DNA of 64,000 bases from Chthonomonadia bacterium (GTDB lineage Bacteria > Armatimonadota > HRBIN16), in contig JABUFA010000002.1 of NCBI GenBank assembly GCA_013314755.1, positions 62,001 to 126,000 on the forward strand. Reading direction: 5' to 3'. Below, piece after piece: positions 26,901 to 33,887 of the stretch (position 1 is its first letter; every line of letters starts with the position of its first letter). The position numbers and the translations under genes were made by a program. The notes below the pieces were generated by a model, which was not told where the DNA came from, did no database searches, and saw nothing but the letters and a program-made list of their open reading frames with translations.

Positions 26901-27119
26901 TTCGAGGGAAGCAGTGTCGCTACACCGGGGCGCGGCTGGTTTACCATTGACAAAGGGGTGAACATGGAGCACAACGGCGCTGTGCCCGACTACATCGTGG
27001 AGGACCTGCCCCAGGACATTGCCGAGGGGCGCGACCGCCAGCTGGCAAAGGCGGTGGAAGTGCTGATGCAGATAGTGCGCGAAACGCCACCCGAGTTCCC
27101 CGAGCACCGGGAGAGGTAA
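23925..27119 (+). CDS. Tricorn-like S41 protease with beta-propeller and PDZ domains, secreted
   Basis: A 1064-residue protein. The start at 23925 follows GGAGGT by 11 bases and gives a clean signal peptide (KLLLRLSALTALIGIMAV, cut after VAQ). The upstream ATG at 23877 does not. The first 650 residues hold TolB/Tricorn-type propeller repeats with many SPDGK and WSPDG units, including a lysine/glutamate-rich linker. A helical C1-like part, a PDZ domain (VIPNTPASRSDADLKPGERA) and an S41 peptidase core follow. Catalytic regions are the His in LNSSHVGF (about 735) and the Ser in CNERSFSNAEIF (about 955). It likely degrades peptides in the periplasm or outside. Hairpin repeats flank it on both sides. 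Confidence 0.92.
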   Translation: MKLLLRLSALTALIGIMAVTGVAQTPVRFARYPAPSPDGKQIAFCWQGDLWLVSSSGGEAKRLTVHEGYDFAPVWSPDGTRIAFTSDRYGNDDVFVLNLRNGSIQRLTFWSGRDRALGWTPDGKAVIFESSRDWEPYGAEACAYVAPLSGGTPYRLHDVPGVYVALSPDGTQAAFVRRDGSWWRKGYRGSASGDIWIHHLKEGRFVRLTDDNIPDTQPMWSPDGKTLYFLSERDGTANLWAMGTDGKGAKQLTRYRGDGVRFPQIARNGSLIAYEQGMDICTLNPASGEINILQITAPAGDVRRREDLWLQVRGDVSEFAIAPSGKEVAFVVRGEVFVTRYPDGGPARRLTETVEPEYGLTWSPDSKSLVFASERGGTTSLYLVTSDDPEEPRLRRTSKLKTERLTNSPQPDTSPVFSPDGKKIAFRRGNGNLVILDLETKQERTLVTHWNLGQFVWSPDSRWIAFEMEDNEYNSDIYILSVEDGKTVNVSRHPNNDINPSWSANGRALAFLSQRDGRNFNICYLYLRRADDEKSKADWQDEEDAKYDAPKRPDEKPAKTEKEPVQIDFEDIHDRVRQVTRYVGGVQEVALSPDGKKIAFRSAYQGQSDLYVIDWDGSNEKRLTTGGTSPSDIRWSSDGNTLTFLSRGRISRIPAAGGSVQSTDFSAQMRVDLLAEREYVFDAVWRTLNEVFYDPKFHGTDWASMRLKYRPYLQHVTEDRDFSAVVYMMLGELNSSHVGFTPRQSTTAQSVETGMLGVVWANTRDGEGLVIESVIPNTPASRSDADLKPGERALAINDRRITPTTNVWELLNGTVGEKTTLLVRSTDGKERTVILRPISPADFRRARYEHWTKRNRQWVEEQSRGELGYAHIQGMGELNVYEFIRQLHAAAYGKKGLVIDVRFNGGGWTTDYLLAVLMAKRHAYTLSRGGEPGYPQDRLPLYVWTKPIAVLCNERSFSNAEIFTHAIKTLKRGPVIGLPTAGGVISTGRRTLFEGSSVATPGRGWFTIDKGVNMEHNGAVPDYIVEDLPQDIAEGRDRQLAKAVEVLMQIVRETPPEFPEHRER

Positions 27120-27127
27120 CCCTGTGG

Positions 27128-27405
27128 ACGGAAGTTGCGGACTGCTTTGGAGTGCTGAAGCTCGCTTCAGCAAAACCTTAACCTGCCTTAGCAGGTTTCG
27201 TTCTGTGTAGCCTGCGATTTCCAATCGCAAGGTTGCCTTAAAAAGCATCCCTGCAACTGGAAGTTGCGGGCTACCCTTGGCGAAGCCTCCTTCGGAGGCT
27301 CATCTTTTTGGAGTGCTGAAGCTTGCTTCAGCATAGTGGTGAAGCTAACTTGCTTGAGCAGGTTTTGCCTTGTGTAGCCTGCGGTTTTCAGTCGTAGAGT
27401 AAGGA
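27128..27405 (-). repeat. Composite hairpin repeat, copy C (orientation -, almost two units)
   Basis: Going along the plus strand the order is part of H5, then H3, H2, H1 (GCGATT-TCC-AATCGC), H5 (GCAACTGGAAGTTGC), H4 (AGCCTCC-TTC-GGAGGCT), H3, a diverged H2 and a diverged H1. This is the cyclic order of the family read in reverse. It fills the 388-base gap between the Tricorn gene and tpx; the tpx promoter begins just after it. Confidence 0.88.
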
Positions 27406-27433
27406 AGGGAGAAGACATCTCAAGATGTTTACC

Positions 27434-27463
27434 TTGATTAAACGCCTGTCAAAGTGCTATACT
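27434..27463 (+). promoter_or_regulatory. Sigma70-type promoter of tpx
   Basis: A TTGATT -35 at 27434-27439 and TATACT -10 at 27458-27463 are separated by 18 bases, and the -10 is preceded by TGC (extended -10). The tpx ATG is 45 bases downstream with AAAGGAG as ribosome-binding site. Confidence 0.6.
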
Positions 27464-27507
27464 TATCCCGTACACAGCATACCAAACCCGGAAAGGAGTC
27501 TGGAAAG

Positions 27508-28026
27508 ATGCCAGTAGAACGCCCTGGTGCGGTGACCTTTAAAGGACAACCGTTAACCCTGGTCGGACCCGAGCTCAAACCAGGCGACAAGGCGCCCGAT
27601 TTCACCATTATCGACCAGTCGCTCAACCCTGTGTCGTTGAAGGATTATGCGGGCAAGATAGTCCTGCTCAGCGTAGTGCCCTCGCTGGACACTGGGATCT
27701 GCTCCGCGCAGACGAAGCGGTTCAACGAAGAGGCGGCTAAACTGCCGGAGGATGTAGCCATCCTGACGGTGAGTATGGACCTGCCCTTTGCGCAGGCACG
27801 GTTTTGTGGCGCCGAGAACATCGACCGCGTGAAGGTGCTTTCTGACCATCGCGACGCCTCTTTCGCGCAGGCATACGGCACGCTGGTGAAGGAGCTGCGG
27901 CTGGAGTCGCGCGCTATCTTCGTGATAGACCGCGACGGCACCATCCGCTACGTGGAGTACGTGCCCGAAATCGCCAGCCATCCGAACTACGATGCTGCTC
28001 TGCAGGCGGTGAAATCCCTGCTGTAG
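27508..28026 (+). CDS. tpx: Thiol peroxidase
   Basis: A 172-residue atypical 2-Cys peroxiredoxin of the Tpx family that reduces peroxides at thioredoxin's expense. The peroxidatic Cys is in SLDTGICSAQTKRFNE (C65) and the resolving Cys in AQARFCGAENI (C100), as in E. coli Tpx (C61/C95). The start is set by AAAGGAG 9 to 10 bases upstream. It is a single-gene unit with its own promoter and a downstream hairpin terminator. Confidence 0.94.
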   Translation: MPVERPGAVTFKGQPLTLVGPELKPGDKAPDFTIIDQSLNPVSLKDYAGKIVLLSVVPSLDTGICSAQTKRFNEEAAKLPEDVAILTVSMDLPFAQARFCGAENIDRVKVLSDHRDASFAQAYGTLVKELRLESRAIFVIDRDGTIRYVEYVPEIASHPNYDAALQAVKSLL

Positions 28027-28043
28027 AGACGAGCAACCTGCGT

Positions 28044-28079
28044 CCCCTCTCTCGCCTTAACGGGAGAGGGGATTGTTTT
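28044..28079 (+). terminator. Intrinsic terminator after tpx
   Basis: CCCCTCTC and GAGAGGGG form an 8-bp stem with a 12-base loop, followed by ATTGTTTT. It starts 17 bases after the tpx stop. Confidence 0.65.
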
Positions 28080-28107
28080 CGATTCGAGACCCTTCGCTTC
28101 AGAGTGA

Positions 28108-28254
28108 CTGGAAACGTTAGGAACCGCTGCCGCACGCATCTGGGAGCCTATAGAAGCGATAGCAGTCTCTCCAGAAGAGCTGCAACAGGTGGAGCCGTCG
28201 GACTTCCTCTCCGAGGTACTTCGTACCGGTAAAGTGGTCTGGGAAGAAGGATAA
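28108..28254 (+). pseudogene. Remnant: C-terminal end of a minimal nucleotidyltransferase
   Basis: An open frame without a usable start encodes GTAARIWEPIEAIAV, then SPEELQQVEPSDFLSEV and LRTGKVVWEEG before TAA. The last part resembles the usual end of MNT-type nucleotidyltransferases (RTGKVLYE). The N-terminal catalytic half is gone, as the frame is closed by TGA at 28105. A related, fuller gene lies at 31277-31702. The rest of the 311-base gap between tpx and the PIG-L gene holds only the tpx terminator. Confidence 0.45.
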
Positions 28255-28337
28255 GGCGTGTGGGCGCAGGAGCGCAAATCTGCCCACGCCAGATTGCGAG
28301 CCGATAGACCGACCACTGCGTTACCTCCGGCAGGGTT

Positions 28338-29039
28338 TCACGGCAACAGGCGTTTGACTGTGCCCCTGCCCCATGCTTCCAGCCGTCGGAAGCCTTCAGC
28401 GTACATCACGCCCGCGCTCAAGCCCCGAAATCGCCCCATGACCCGGATGAAGTCGGTGATGTCAATGTTGTCGTGTTCCTTCAGCCATCTCACCTGGCTC
28501 TGGTGGCACTCCATCATAGCAATCTTCTGCTCTATCACAGGCGTTATGTCCACATATTCAGTTGGGATGAACTGCGCTCCCGCGAGGCTATCCATATAAT
28601 AAATCACCGGCAGGCGGGCGGTCGGTGGGCTTTTGGTCTCCACGTGGGGTAGCGTCGCCATGAAGGTGCTGACAAACACCAGTTCCGACACCACGCGGTG
28701 GTCCATGTGGTAATCCTCCGGGTTGTGGGTAATCACCACACCGGGACGCGCCTTACGCACCATCTCGATGAACGCCATGCGGGTTTCGTGGTCGTGGTAG
28801 ATGAACTCGTCCGGGATGTCCATCCAGATGAGCTCTGCCCCGCAAAGGTTCGCCGACGCCTGCGCTTCCTGATGGCGTATCTCGCGAAGCTCCTCCGGCT
28901 TCAGCACAAAATGCCCCTGCTCGCCGTTGGTCGCCACGCAGATGACCACCTCATGCCCTTCCTGCCGGTAGCGCAGAAGCGTGCCTGCGCACAGAATTTC
29001 GATATCGTCGGGGTGTGCCCCCACAGCCAGAACGCGCAT
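28338..29039 (-). CDS. PIG-L family deacetylase (LmbE-like)
   Basis: A 233-residue Zn-dependent N-acetylglucosaminyl deacetylase-type enzyme. The zinc motif AHPDD sits at residues 9-12 and the third ligand region is DYHMDHRVVSELV. It is the last gene of a minus-strand run of NagB-like, Gfo/Idh and this gene, with 15 bases to the gene before. Removal of an acetyl group from an amino sugar fits with the deaminase-like neighbour. Confidence 0.88.
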   Translation of the reverse strand: MRVLAVGAHPDDIEILCAGTLLRYRQEGHEVVICVATNGEQGHFVLKPEELREIRHQEAQASANLCGAELIWMDIPDEFIYHDHETRMAFIEMVRKARPGVVITHNPEDYHMDHRVVSELVFVSTFMATLPHVETKSPPTARLPVIYYMDSLAGAQFIPTEYVDITPVIEQKIAMMECHQSQVRWLKEHDNIDITDFIRVMGRFRGLSAGVMYAEGFRRLEAWGRGTVKRLLP

Positions 29040-29054
29040 ACAGACCTCCTCTCG

Positions 29055-30086
29055 CTATATCGCCGACGCCTCGTAGAGCATCTTCACCGGTTTGCCCGTG
29101 GCGGCGGACTCGTCAATCGCGTAGATGACCTCATGCGTCTTCGCGGCGTCAAACAGGCTCACGTGGCTCTCCACGTTGTTGCGCACGCAATCCACGAAAT
29201 GGTCTATCTCGCCGTGGAACGGGTGGTGCGTCACATCGCCACTGTCGGGGCGGATGGTGGGAACCGTAATCCAATCGGTTTGACCGGGGAACAGGTCTTT
29301 TGCCCAGATGCGGTTATCGCGCAGGGTTCCCCGCTCGCCCAGCAGGTCAATGTTGAACGCATACGGACACCGGCAGTCCAGAATCGACGACAGTTTGCCG
29401 ATTGCCCCGCCTTTGAATCGCACCGCCGCCACGACGTTGGTGTCGTACTCGTAGTTGGGGTCGGTGTTGTTGGAGTACGCCATCACCTCATCAATTTCGT
29501 CCTGCACAAAGTAGCGGATGGCGTCCACCGCGTGGCATCCCGCGCTCAGGAACGAACTGCCCGCCACGTCCTTCTTGACGTTTCACTCGTACTGCCGGTA
29601 GTGCGGTCCGATGTGGTGCCAGTAGTCCACCTCCGCATAGAAGATGCGCCCGATAGCGTTCTCTTCCAGCAGTCGCTTGATGGTCATGAACTGCGGGTTC
29701 CAGCGCAGGACGAAACTCACCACCGTCTTCACGCCCGCTTTGCGCACCGCCTGCACCATCGCCTTCAGCTCCTCGCGCGTGTTGGCGACCGCTTTTTCAA
29801 TCAGGATATGCTTGCCCGCCTGCGCCGCCAGAATGGTCTCGCGCGGATGCAGGTTTGGCGGGGTGCAGATGGACACCAGGTGCACATCCGGGTCTGCCAG
29901 CGCCTGCTCGTAATCGGTGTAGATGCGGGCACCGGTTGCGCCGGTCATCTCGCGCACACGTTCTGCGCTCTCCCGCGTGCGACTGCTGATGGCAACCACT
30001 TCGGTATAGGGGTTACGCTGATAGGCGCGGATGTGCTCGGAAGACACCCACCCTGCGCCGTGAACCAGCACACCGTACTCCGCCAT
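29055..30086 (-). pseudogene. Gfo/Idh/MocA family oxidoreductase with in-frame UGA
   Basis: Both halves lie in the same frame, separated only by TGA at 29583-29585. The first 167 residues hold the Rossmann motif (VLVHGAGWVSSEHIRAY) and the EKAVANT loop. The rest holds LSAGCHAVDAIRYF, the family's His-containing active-site region, and the C-terminal beta-sheet domain. The interrupted spot reads RQYE-stop-NVKKDVAGSSF. A Trp (TGG) there is plausible from family patterns, so this may be one G-to-A change. No frameshift is involved. It may be a recent pseudogene, a readthrough gene or a sequence error. It lies between the NagB-like and PIG-L genes of an amino-sugar operon. Other genes here end normally in TGA, so the code is standard. 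Confidence 0.75.
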
Positions 30087-30098
30087 GAGAGCACCTCC

Positions 30099-31016
30099 TC
30101 AGCTCATGTGAATTTCCACGCTGTCCGCAACGCCGCCCAGCAGGGTGTAATCGGTTCGGGCGAGCTGCAGGATGCTTCCGGGCACGTACGTGTTGACGGG
30201 ACCGTGCGCTACCAGCCGCGCGATAAACCTCTGCCACGAGACGCCGCCGCCCAGGTCGCCATCCAGCCAGAAACTGCGGTGCTTTGCGCCCAGAATCTCC
30301 GCCGGACCAATGGTGTTCGCCTTCGGTGGCACCCAGGACCAGTCTCCCCCGAACGAGTGCAGGGCGTTCTGCATGATGGTCATTGGATGCAGTTCCACCA
30401 GTCGCGGACCCGCCTGCTTGTAAGCCTCGAGGTCATCGCCGAACTCGTCGCCGAGGTGCGCTTCCCAGAAGGCGATGTGCCCGCACCAGCCGATGCCGCC
30501 GTAGCACACATCTGCCCCGCCCATATCGGCAATCATCTTGCCGTAGTCGCGGATGACCTCTTTGGTCGGGAAATGAATCTGGTTCTCAGGCGGGCGCAGG
30601 TCGGGGTCAATGCGCAGGAAAAAGCTTTCCCACATCGCTCGCTGGAAAGAACCTTCCCAGTCGGCAGGGGCGGTGTTGCCATCCTGGTCGGCGTATTCGT
30701 CCATGTTGAAGGTGTGCACATGCTTCATGGGGATGCGCAGGCGGTTAATCATCTCCGCCGCGATGGGGTACTGTGGCATCGGACCGACGGGGAAAATGCC
30801 CACAAACTGCCTTCCTTCGTCCAGCGCCTGCTTGATGCGGGTCACGATATCGGTGGCGAAGGCGGCGTAGAACTCCGCCCGGTCGTCGATGACGCGGATA
30901 CGAAAATCCGGGTTGGGGTGTTCGGTGATACGCTCTCGCGGAATAGCGCGAACACGGGCGCACACCTCTGCATCGCGAAACGGGATGAAACGCGCTAAAT
31001 CGTAACGGAATGCCAT
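30099..31016 (-). CDS. NagB-like glucosamine-6-phosphate isomerase/deaminase family protein
   Basis: A 305-residue protein of the NagB/RpiA/6-phosphogluconolactonase superfamily. Family features are FVGIFPVGPMPQYP (phosphate loop), HVHTFNMDEYADQDG with the catalytic-type Asp, and CYGGIGWCGHIAFWEAHLGD. In true NagB these read GLPTG, FNMDEY and GIGxDGHIAFNEP, so the last motif is altered (CGHIAFWE). The start at 31016 has GGAGGGGG upstream. The longer frame to 31049 is less likely. It begins an operon with an oxidoreductase and a deacetylase, consistent with amino-sugar catabolism. Confidence 0.78.
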   Translation of the reverse strand: MAFRYDLARFIPFRDAEVCARVRAIPRERITEHPNPDFRIRVIDDRAEFYAAFATDIVTRIKQALDEGRQFVGIFPVGPMPQYPIAAEMINRLRIPMKHVHTFNMDEYADQDGNTAPADWEGSFQRAMWESFFLRIDPDLRPPENQIHFPTKEVIRDYGKMIADMGGADVCYGGIGWCGHIAFWEAHLGDEFGDDLEAYKQAGPRLVELHPMTIMQNALHSFGGDWSWVPPKANTIGPAEILGAKHRSFWLDGDLGGGVSWQRFIARLVAHGPVNTYVPGSILQLARTDYTLLGGVADSVEIHMS

Positions 31017-31187
31017 CTCGAGTCCCCCTCCTGTGCTGAAATTCACCACGACGGCTTACCGAGAAGCTCGCCGTTCAGCTTGATACGATTCTCCGGGAAG
31101 GCTAATCCTCCTGCCAGTTCGTGTAAGCCTAACCATCAACTAGCGTCGCGGAGAGGTTGGAAGAGGGGTTTCCGCTCTGTCTCAGGA

Positions 31188-31354
31188 GTGGGCAACCACA
31201 GGGGGTTGCCCCTACAGCATCCTTTGGAGGGCGAGGCTCTTGCCGAGCCGTTTTGCCCTCTCCTCGTGGGACAGGGTCAGGGTGAGGGCTTTCGCAGGGA
31301 GGTCAAGTGGGGCTGTTCTATGTTCGTGGGCAACCACAGAGGGTTGCCCCTACA
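31188..31354 (+). repeat. Two REP-like GGGCAACC palindromes and a shared GC-rich segment
   Basis: Two copies of GTGGGCAACCACAGNGG followed by GTTGCCCCTACA lie at 31188-31218 and 31324-31354. Their arms GGGCAACC/GGTTGCCC pair around a short loop. Between them TTTGGAGGGCGAGGCTCTTG resembles a piece at 43900-43920. The 260-base gap upstream of the MntA-like stop holds nothing else recognisable. The second copy lies inside the 3' end of the MntA-like frame. Confidence 0.65.
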
Positions 31355-31702
31355 TACGGTGTGTCTGCTGAAGAGCACCCTGCCGTTGGTCACGCTGTGT
31401 TTAAAGCCAAGCGGGGCATCGTTTAACGCCTGCACATCCACCGGCAGCCTCACCCGCGCTTGTATCTCGTCGGCAAGGCGAAAGCACCACCGAAGCCGTT
31501 TATCCTGTGGTATCTTCCCATCCTGAAGGTACACCGCGATATCGATATCCCGGAAGGGAAGCCCCTCCGCAAACGAGCCGTGCAGATACGCGAAAACCAC
31601 CTCCTCCCGCTCCGCCAGCAGGTCGGCTATCTGCTGAGCAATACGCTCCCTCTCTTCGGGCGGCAGGTCATAGCGCACCTGGTCGGGAATGCTCTCGCTC
31701 AT
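31277..31702 (-). CDS. MntA-like minimal nucleotidyltransferase, repeat-derived C-terminus
   Basis: About 141 residues. The nucleotidyltransferase core is GSFAEGLPFRDIDIAVYL, with the paired Asp residues expected to bind metal. Such proteins act as MntA antitoxins that AMPylate HEPN (HepT) toxins, or as orphan enzymes. No HEPN gene is adjacent. After GRVLFSRHTV the last 20 or so residues are encoded by a GGGCAACC repeat, so the native C-terminus was probably replaced. The ATG at 31702 gives the start MSESIPDQ; the longer frame is unlikely. Confidence 0.65.
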   Translation of the reverse strand: MSESIPDQVRYDLPPEERERIAQQIADLLAEREEVVFAYLHGSFAEGLPFRDIDIAVYLQDGKIPQDKRLRWCFRLADEIQARVRLPVDVQALNDAPLGFKHSVTNGRVLFSRHTVCRGNPLWLPTNIEQPHLTSLRKPSP

Positions 31703-31743
31703 ATCACCACCATCTAACAGCATACGCCCACCTGCACCCACGG

Positions 31744-32937
31744 TCAACCGTTGCGAAGCCCTCGCGCAATGCGCCAGATGAACAACAGTCCGACCGCCAT
31801 CACCACCCAGACCAGCGCCACCGAAACACCGGGCGTCTGCGGTGCAATCCGATCTCCCACAAACGCCAGCGTCGCCCCCGAGGCAAGCCCCAAGCCGATA
31901 AACGACTCGTGGAAGCCGCCGTGCGCGCCCTTCTGCTCACTGCCAGCCATTGAGTAGAACAGCGAAGACTGGTAGAGCAAGCCGATACTGAGCCCGAAGA
32001 GCACCTGCGCCACCAGATGCATCCCCAGCGATGGCGCCAGCATCATGCTCGTGAAGGATAGGACCATCACGCCGAAAGCTGCCATCAGCAAGCCCGGACG
32101 ATAGTGCCATCCGCTCCAGCGACGGAGCAGGTCAAAAGCCAGCATACGCACGTAAAACCACAGGCTGAACCAGCTGCTGGCGGTGGCAAAGCTGACGCCG
32201 ATGCGCTGAGCGACCAGCGGATTATAGGTCACAATCACGTTAATCGCCACGTACGCCATCGGGTTCGCCAGCCAGCCCATCAGGCGGAAAGCGTGGCGCT
32301 GTTGCGGGGTTAGCTCCACGCCTTCGGGGTCTACCACCGTGTGCTCCTCGTCGGGCAGGCTGTCGTAGTCGGGCAGAACTTTCCACACCATGAACATATT
32401 GAACAGATACAGCAGCAGGGGCAGAGCGAACATCGCCCGCAAGCCGAATGCGCTCATCAACGGCGTGGTGATGAAAAAGGAGAATCCGCTCGCTCCCGAC
32501 CATCCGAGGTTGTACAGCCCGACCAGATACTGAACCCGATGTTGCGGCTCCCCCCGGTTCATAGCGGCTTCAATAGCGGGCCAGATGAAGCCCTGAAAGC
32601 ATCCCACCAGCGCGATGGCGACCACCATGTTCCAGCCTTCGGGCAGAGATAAGCCCGCCAGTGCGCCTGTTCCCACCCCCAGCAGACCAACCTTCATCGA
32701 CGCCCGACAGCCGCGCCGTTCAATCAACCGCCCTCCAAGCACCGAGCCGATAGCGGTGAGCACTCCGATGGTGATTTGCGCGAGCGCAATAGACGAAGGC
32801 GCCCAGCCCAGCGCACGTTTGGCATAGTAGGGCTGACCATAAAGGATCATGGTGGTGGCAACCGACTGCCCCACCTGAAGCACCTGCAGTTGCCATTTGG
32901 GAAGGGTTGTGGTCATCCTGTTGCTCATGTCAGACAT
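31744..32937 (-). CDS. MFS family transporter
   Basis: A 397-residue membrane protein with twelve predicted hydrophobic segments in two halves. The loop after TM2 reads GGRLIERRGCRAS, a variant of the MFS G-x3-D/E-R-x-G-R/K-R/K motif. The second half starts after an acidic central loop (LPDEEHTVVDPEGVELTPQQ). The start overlaps the fruK-like stop (TGATG), so it is translationally coupled to a sugar-phosphate kinase. A sugar or sugar-derived substrate is plausible. Confidence 0.83.
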   Translation of the reverse strand: MSDMSNRMTTTLPKWQLQVLQVGQSVATTMILYGQPYYAKRALGWAPSSIALAQITIGVLTAIGSVLGGRLIERRGCRASMKVGLLGVGTGALAGLSLPEGWNMVVAIALVGCFQGFIWPAIEAAMNRGEPQHRVQYLVGLYNLGWSGASGFSFFITTPLMSAFGLRAMFALPLLLYLFNMFMVWKVLPDYDSLPDEEHTVVDPEGVELTPQQRHAFRLMGWLANPMAYVAINVIVTYNPLVAQRIGVSFATASSWFSLWFYVRMLAFDLLRRWSGWHYRPGLLMAAFGVMVLSFTSMMLAPSLGMHLVAQVLFGLSIGLLYQSSLFYSMAGSEQKGAHGGFHESFIGLGLASGATLAFVGDRIAPQTPGVSVALVWVVMAVGLLFIWRIARGLRNG

Positions 32938-33887
32938 CAGGCAGCAACCCTCTCACACTCCACCTTCGGCACCAGCTGCTCAATCTGCTCTCTTGTGCAA
33001 AAGCCTGCCCCGAACACCGCCGCGTTCGCCGCGCCCGCTGCCACACCCCAGCGAAGCACCTCGGCAGGCGGCATCTCATGAATCATCGCATACAGCATCG
33101 CCGCCAGCATCGAATCGCCCGACCCCACCGCGCTCACAAACTCCACCTCCGGCGGACGGGCGAACCATTCTCCCTCTGCACTTACCCAGACCGCGCCCTG
33201 CTTGCCCAGCGTCACCACTACAATCTGGATGCCTTTCTTCCTCAACTGCCTCGCCATCTGCACTGTCTCCTGTAGAGACGCCGGCTCACGCCCGAAGACG
33301 GCAGACAGCTCCGCACGGTTGGGCTTTACCATGTACGGGACAGCCTCTATACCCTGTCTGAGCAGGTCGCCGCTGCTGTCCAGTACCACCTTCACGCCCA
33401 TCTCGTGCCCCATGCGAATCACTCGCGCATGGAAATCCGCTGGCACGCCGGGCGGCGCACTGCCCGAAAGAGTAACGTAGCCGAAGCGCGGGAGCAGATG
33501 GGCAAGCTTTTCTTCCAGCGCCGCAACCTCGTCGGGATGAATCTCGGGACCTATCTCGTTCAACTCGGTTTGCGTGCCCCCAATGGGGTCAATCACCGCA
33601 AGGCATACCCGGCTCTCGCCGCGAGTCCATACGAAGTCGCCCGGAATGCCCTCCTCCTTCAGGCTATCCAGAATGAACGCGCCGTTGTGACCGCCCAGAA
33701 AGCCCGTCGCGACCACCGGCACGCCCAGCGTATGCAGTACACGGGCAACGTTGATGCCCTTGCCGCCCGCCACAATCCTGCCCGCTTCCACCCGAAACAC
33801 CCGGTCAAGACAAAACCCCTCTACCCGATAGGTCTTGTCCACTGCCGCGTTCAGGGTAACGGTCAACACCGATGTTTCACAGCTCAT
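32937..33887 (-). CDS. fruK: 1-phosphofructokinase / PfkB family hexose-phosphate kinase
   Basis: A 316-residue PfkB kinase of the FruK/LacC type. It begins with VLTVTLNAAVDKTYRV (family pattern TLNPAxD), has AGGKGINVARVLHTLG, and ends with SAVGSGDSMLAAMLYAM, where GSGD carries the catalytic Asp. The substrate is probably fructose-1-phosphate or tagatose-6-phosphate. The ATG overlaps the stop of the TlpA-like gene (ATGA) and the stop overlaps the MFS start, so the three genes form one operon. No fructose PTS gene is next to it. Confidence 0.85.
   Translation of the reverse strand: MSCETSVLTVTLNAAVDKTYRVEGFCLDRVFRVEAGRIVAGGKGINVARVLHTLGVPVVATGFLGGHNGAFILDSLKEEGIPGDFVWTRGESRVCLAVIDPIGGTQTELNEIGPEIHPDEVAALEEKLAHLLPRFGYVTLSGSAPPGVPADFHARVIRMGHEMGVKVVLDSSGDLLRQGIEAVPYMVKPNRAELSAVFGREPASLQETVQMARQLRKKGIQIVVVTLGKQGAVWVSAEGEWFARPPEVEFVSAVGSGDSMLAAMLYAMIHEMPPAEVLRWGVAAGAANAAVFGAGFCTREQIEQLVPKVECERVAA

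Noticed and set aside
25002-27248. Long minus-strand open frame of 748 codons
   Set aside because: It lies opposite the Tricorn-like gene. Its composition is that of an antisense frame in GC-rich DNA, without any domain.
28698-30998. Long plus-strand open frame of 766 codons
   Set aside because: It is antisense to the PIG-L, Gfo/Idh and NagB-like genes. Its product is His/Val/Arg-rich and without domains.
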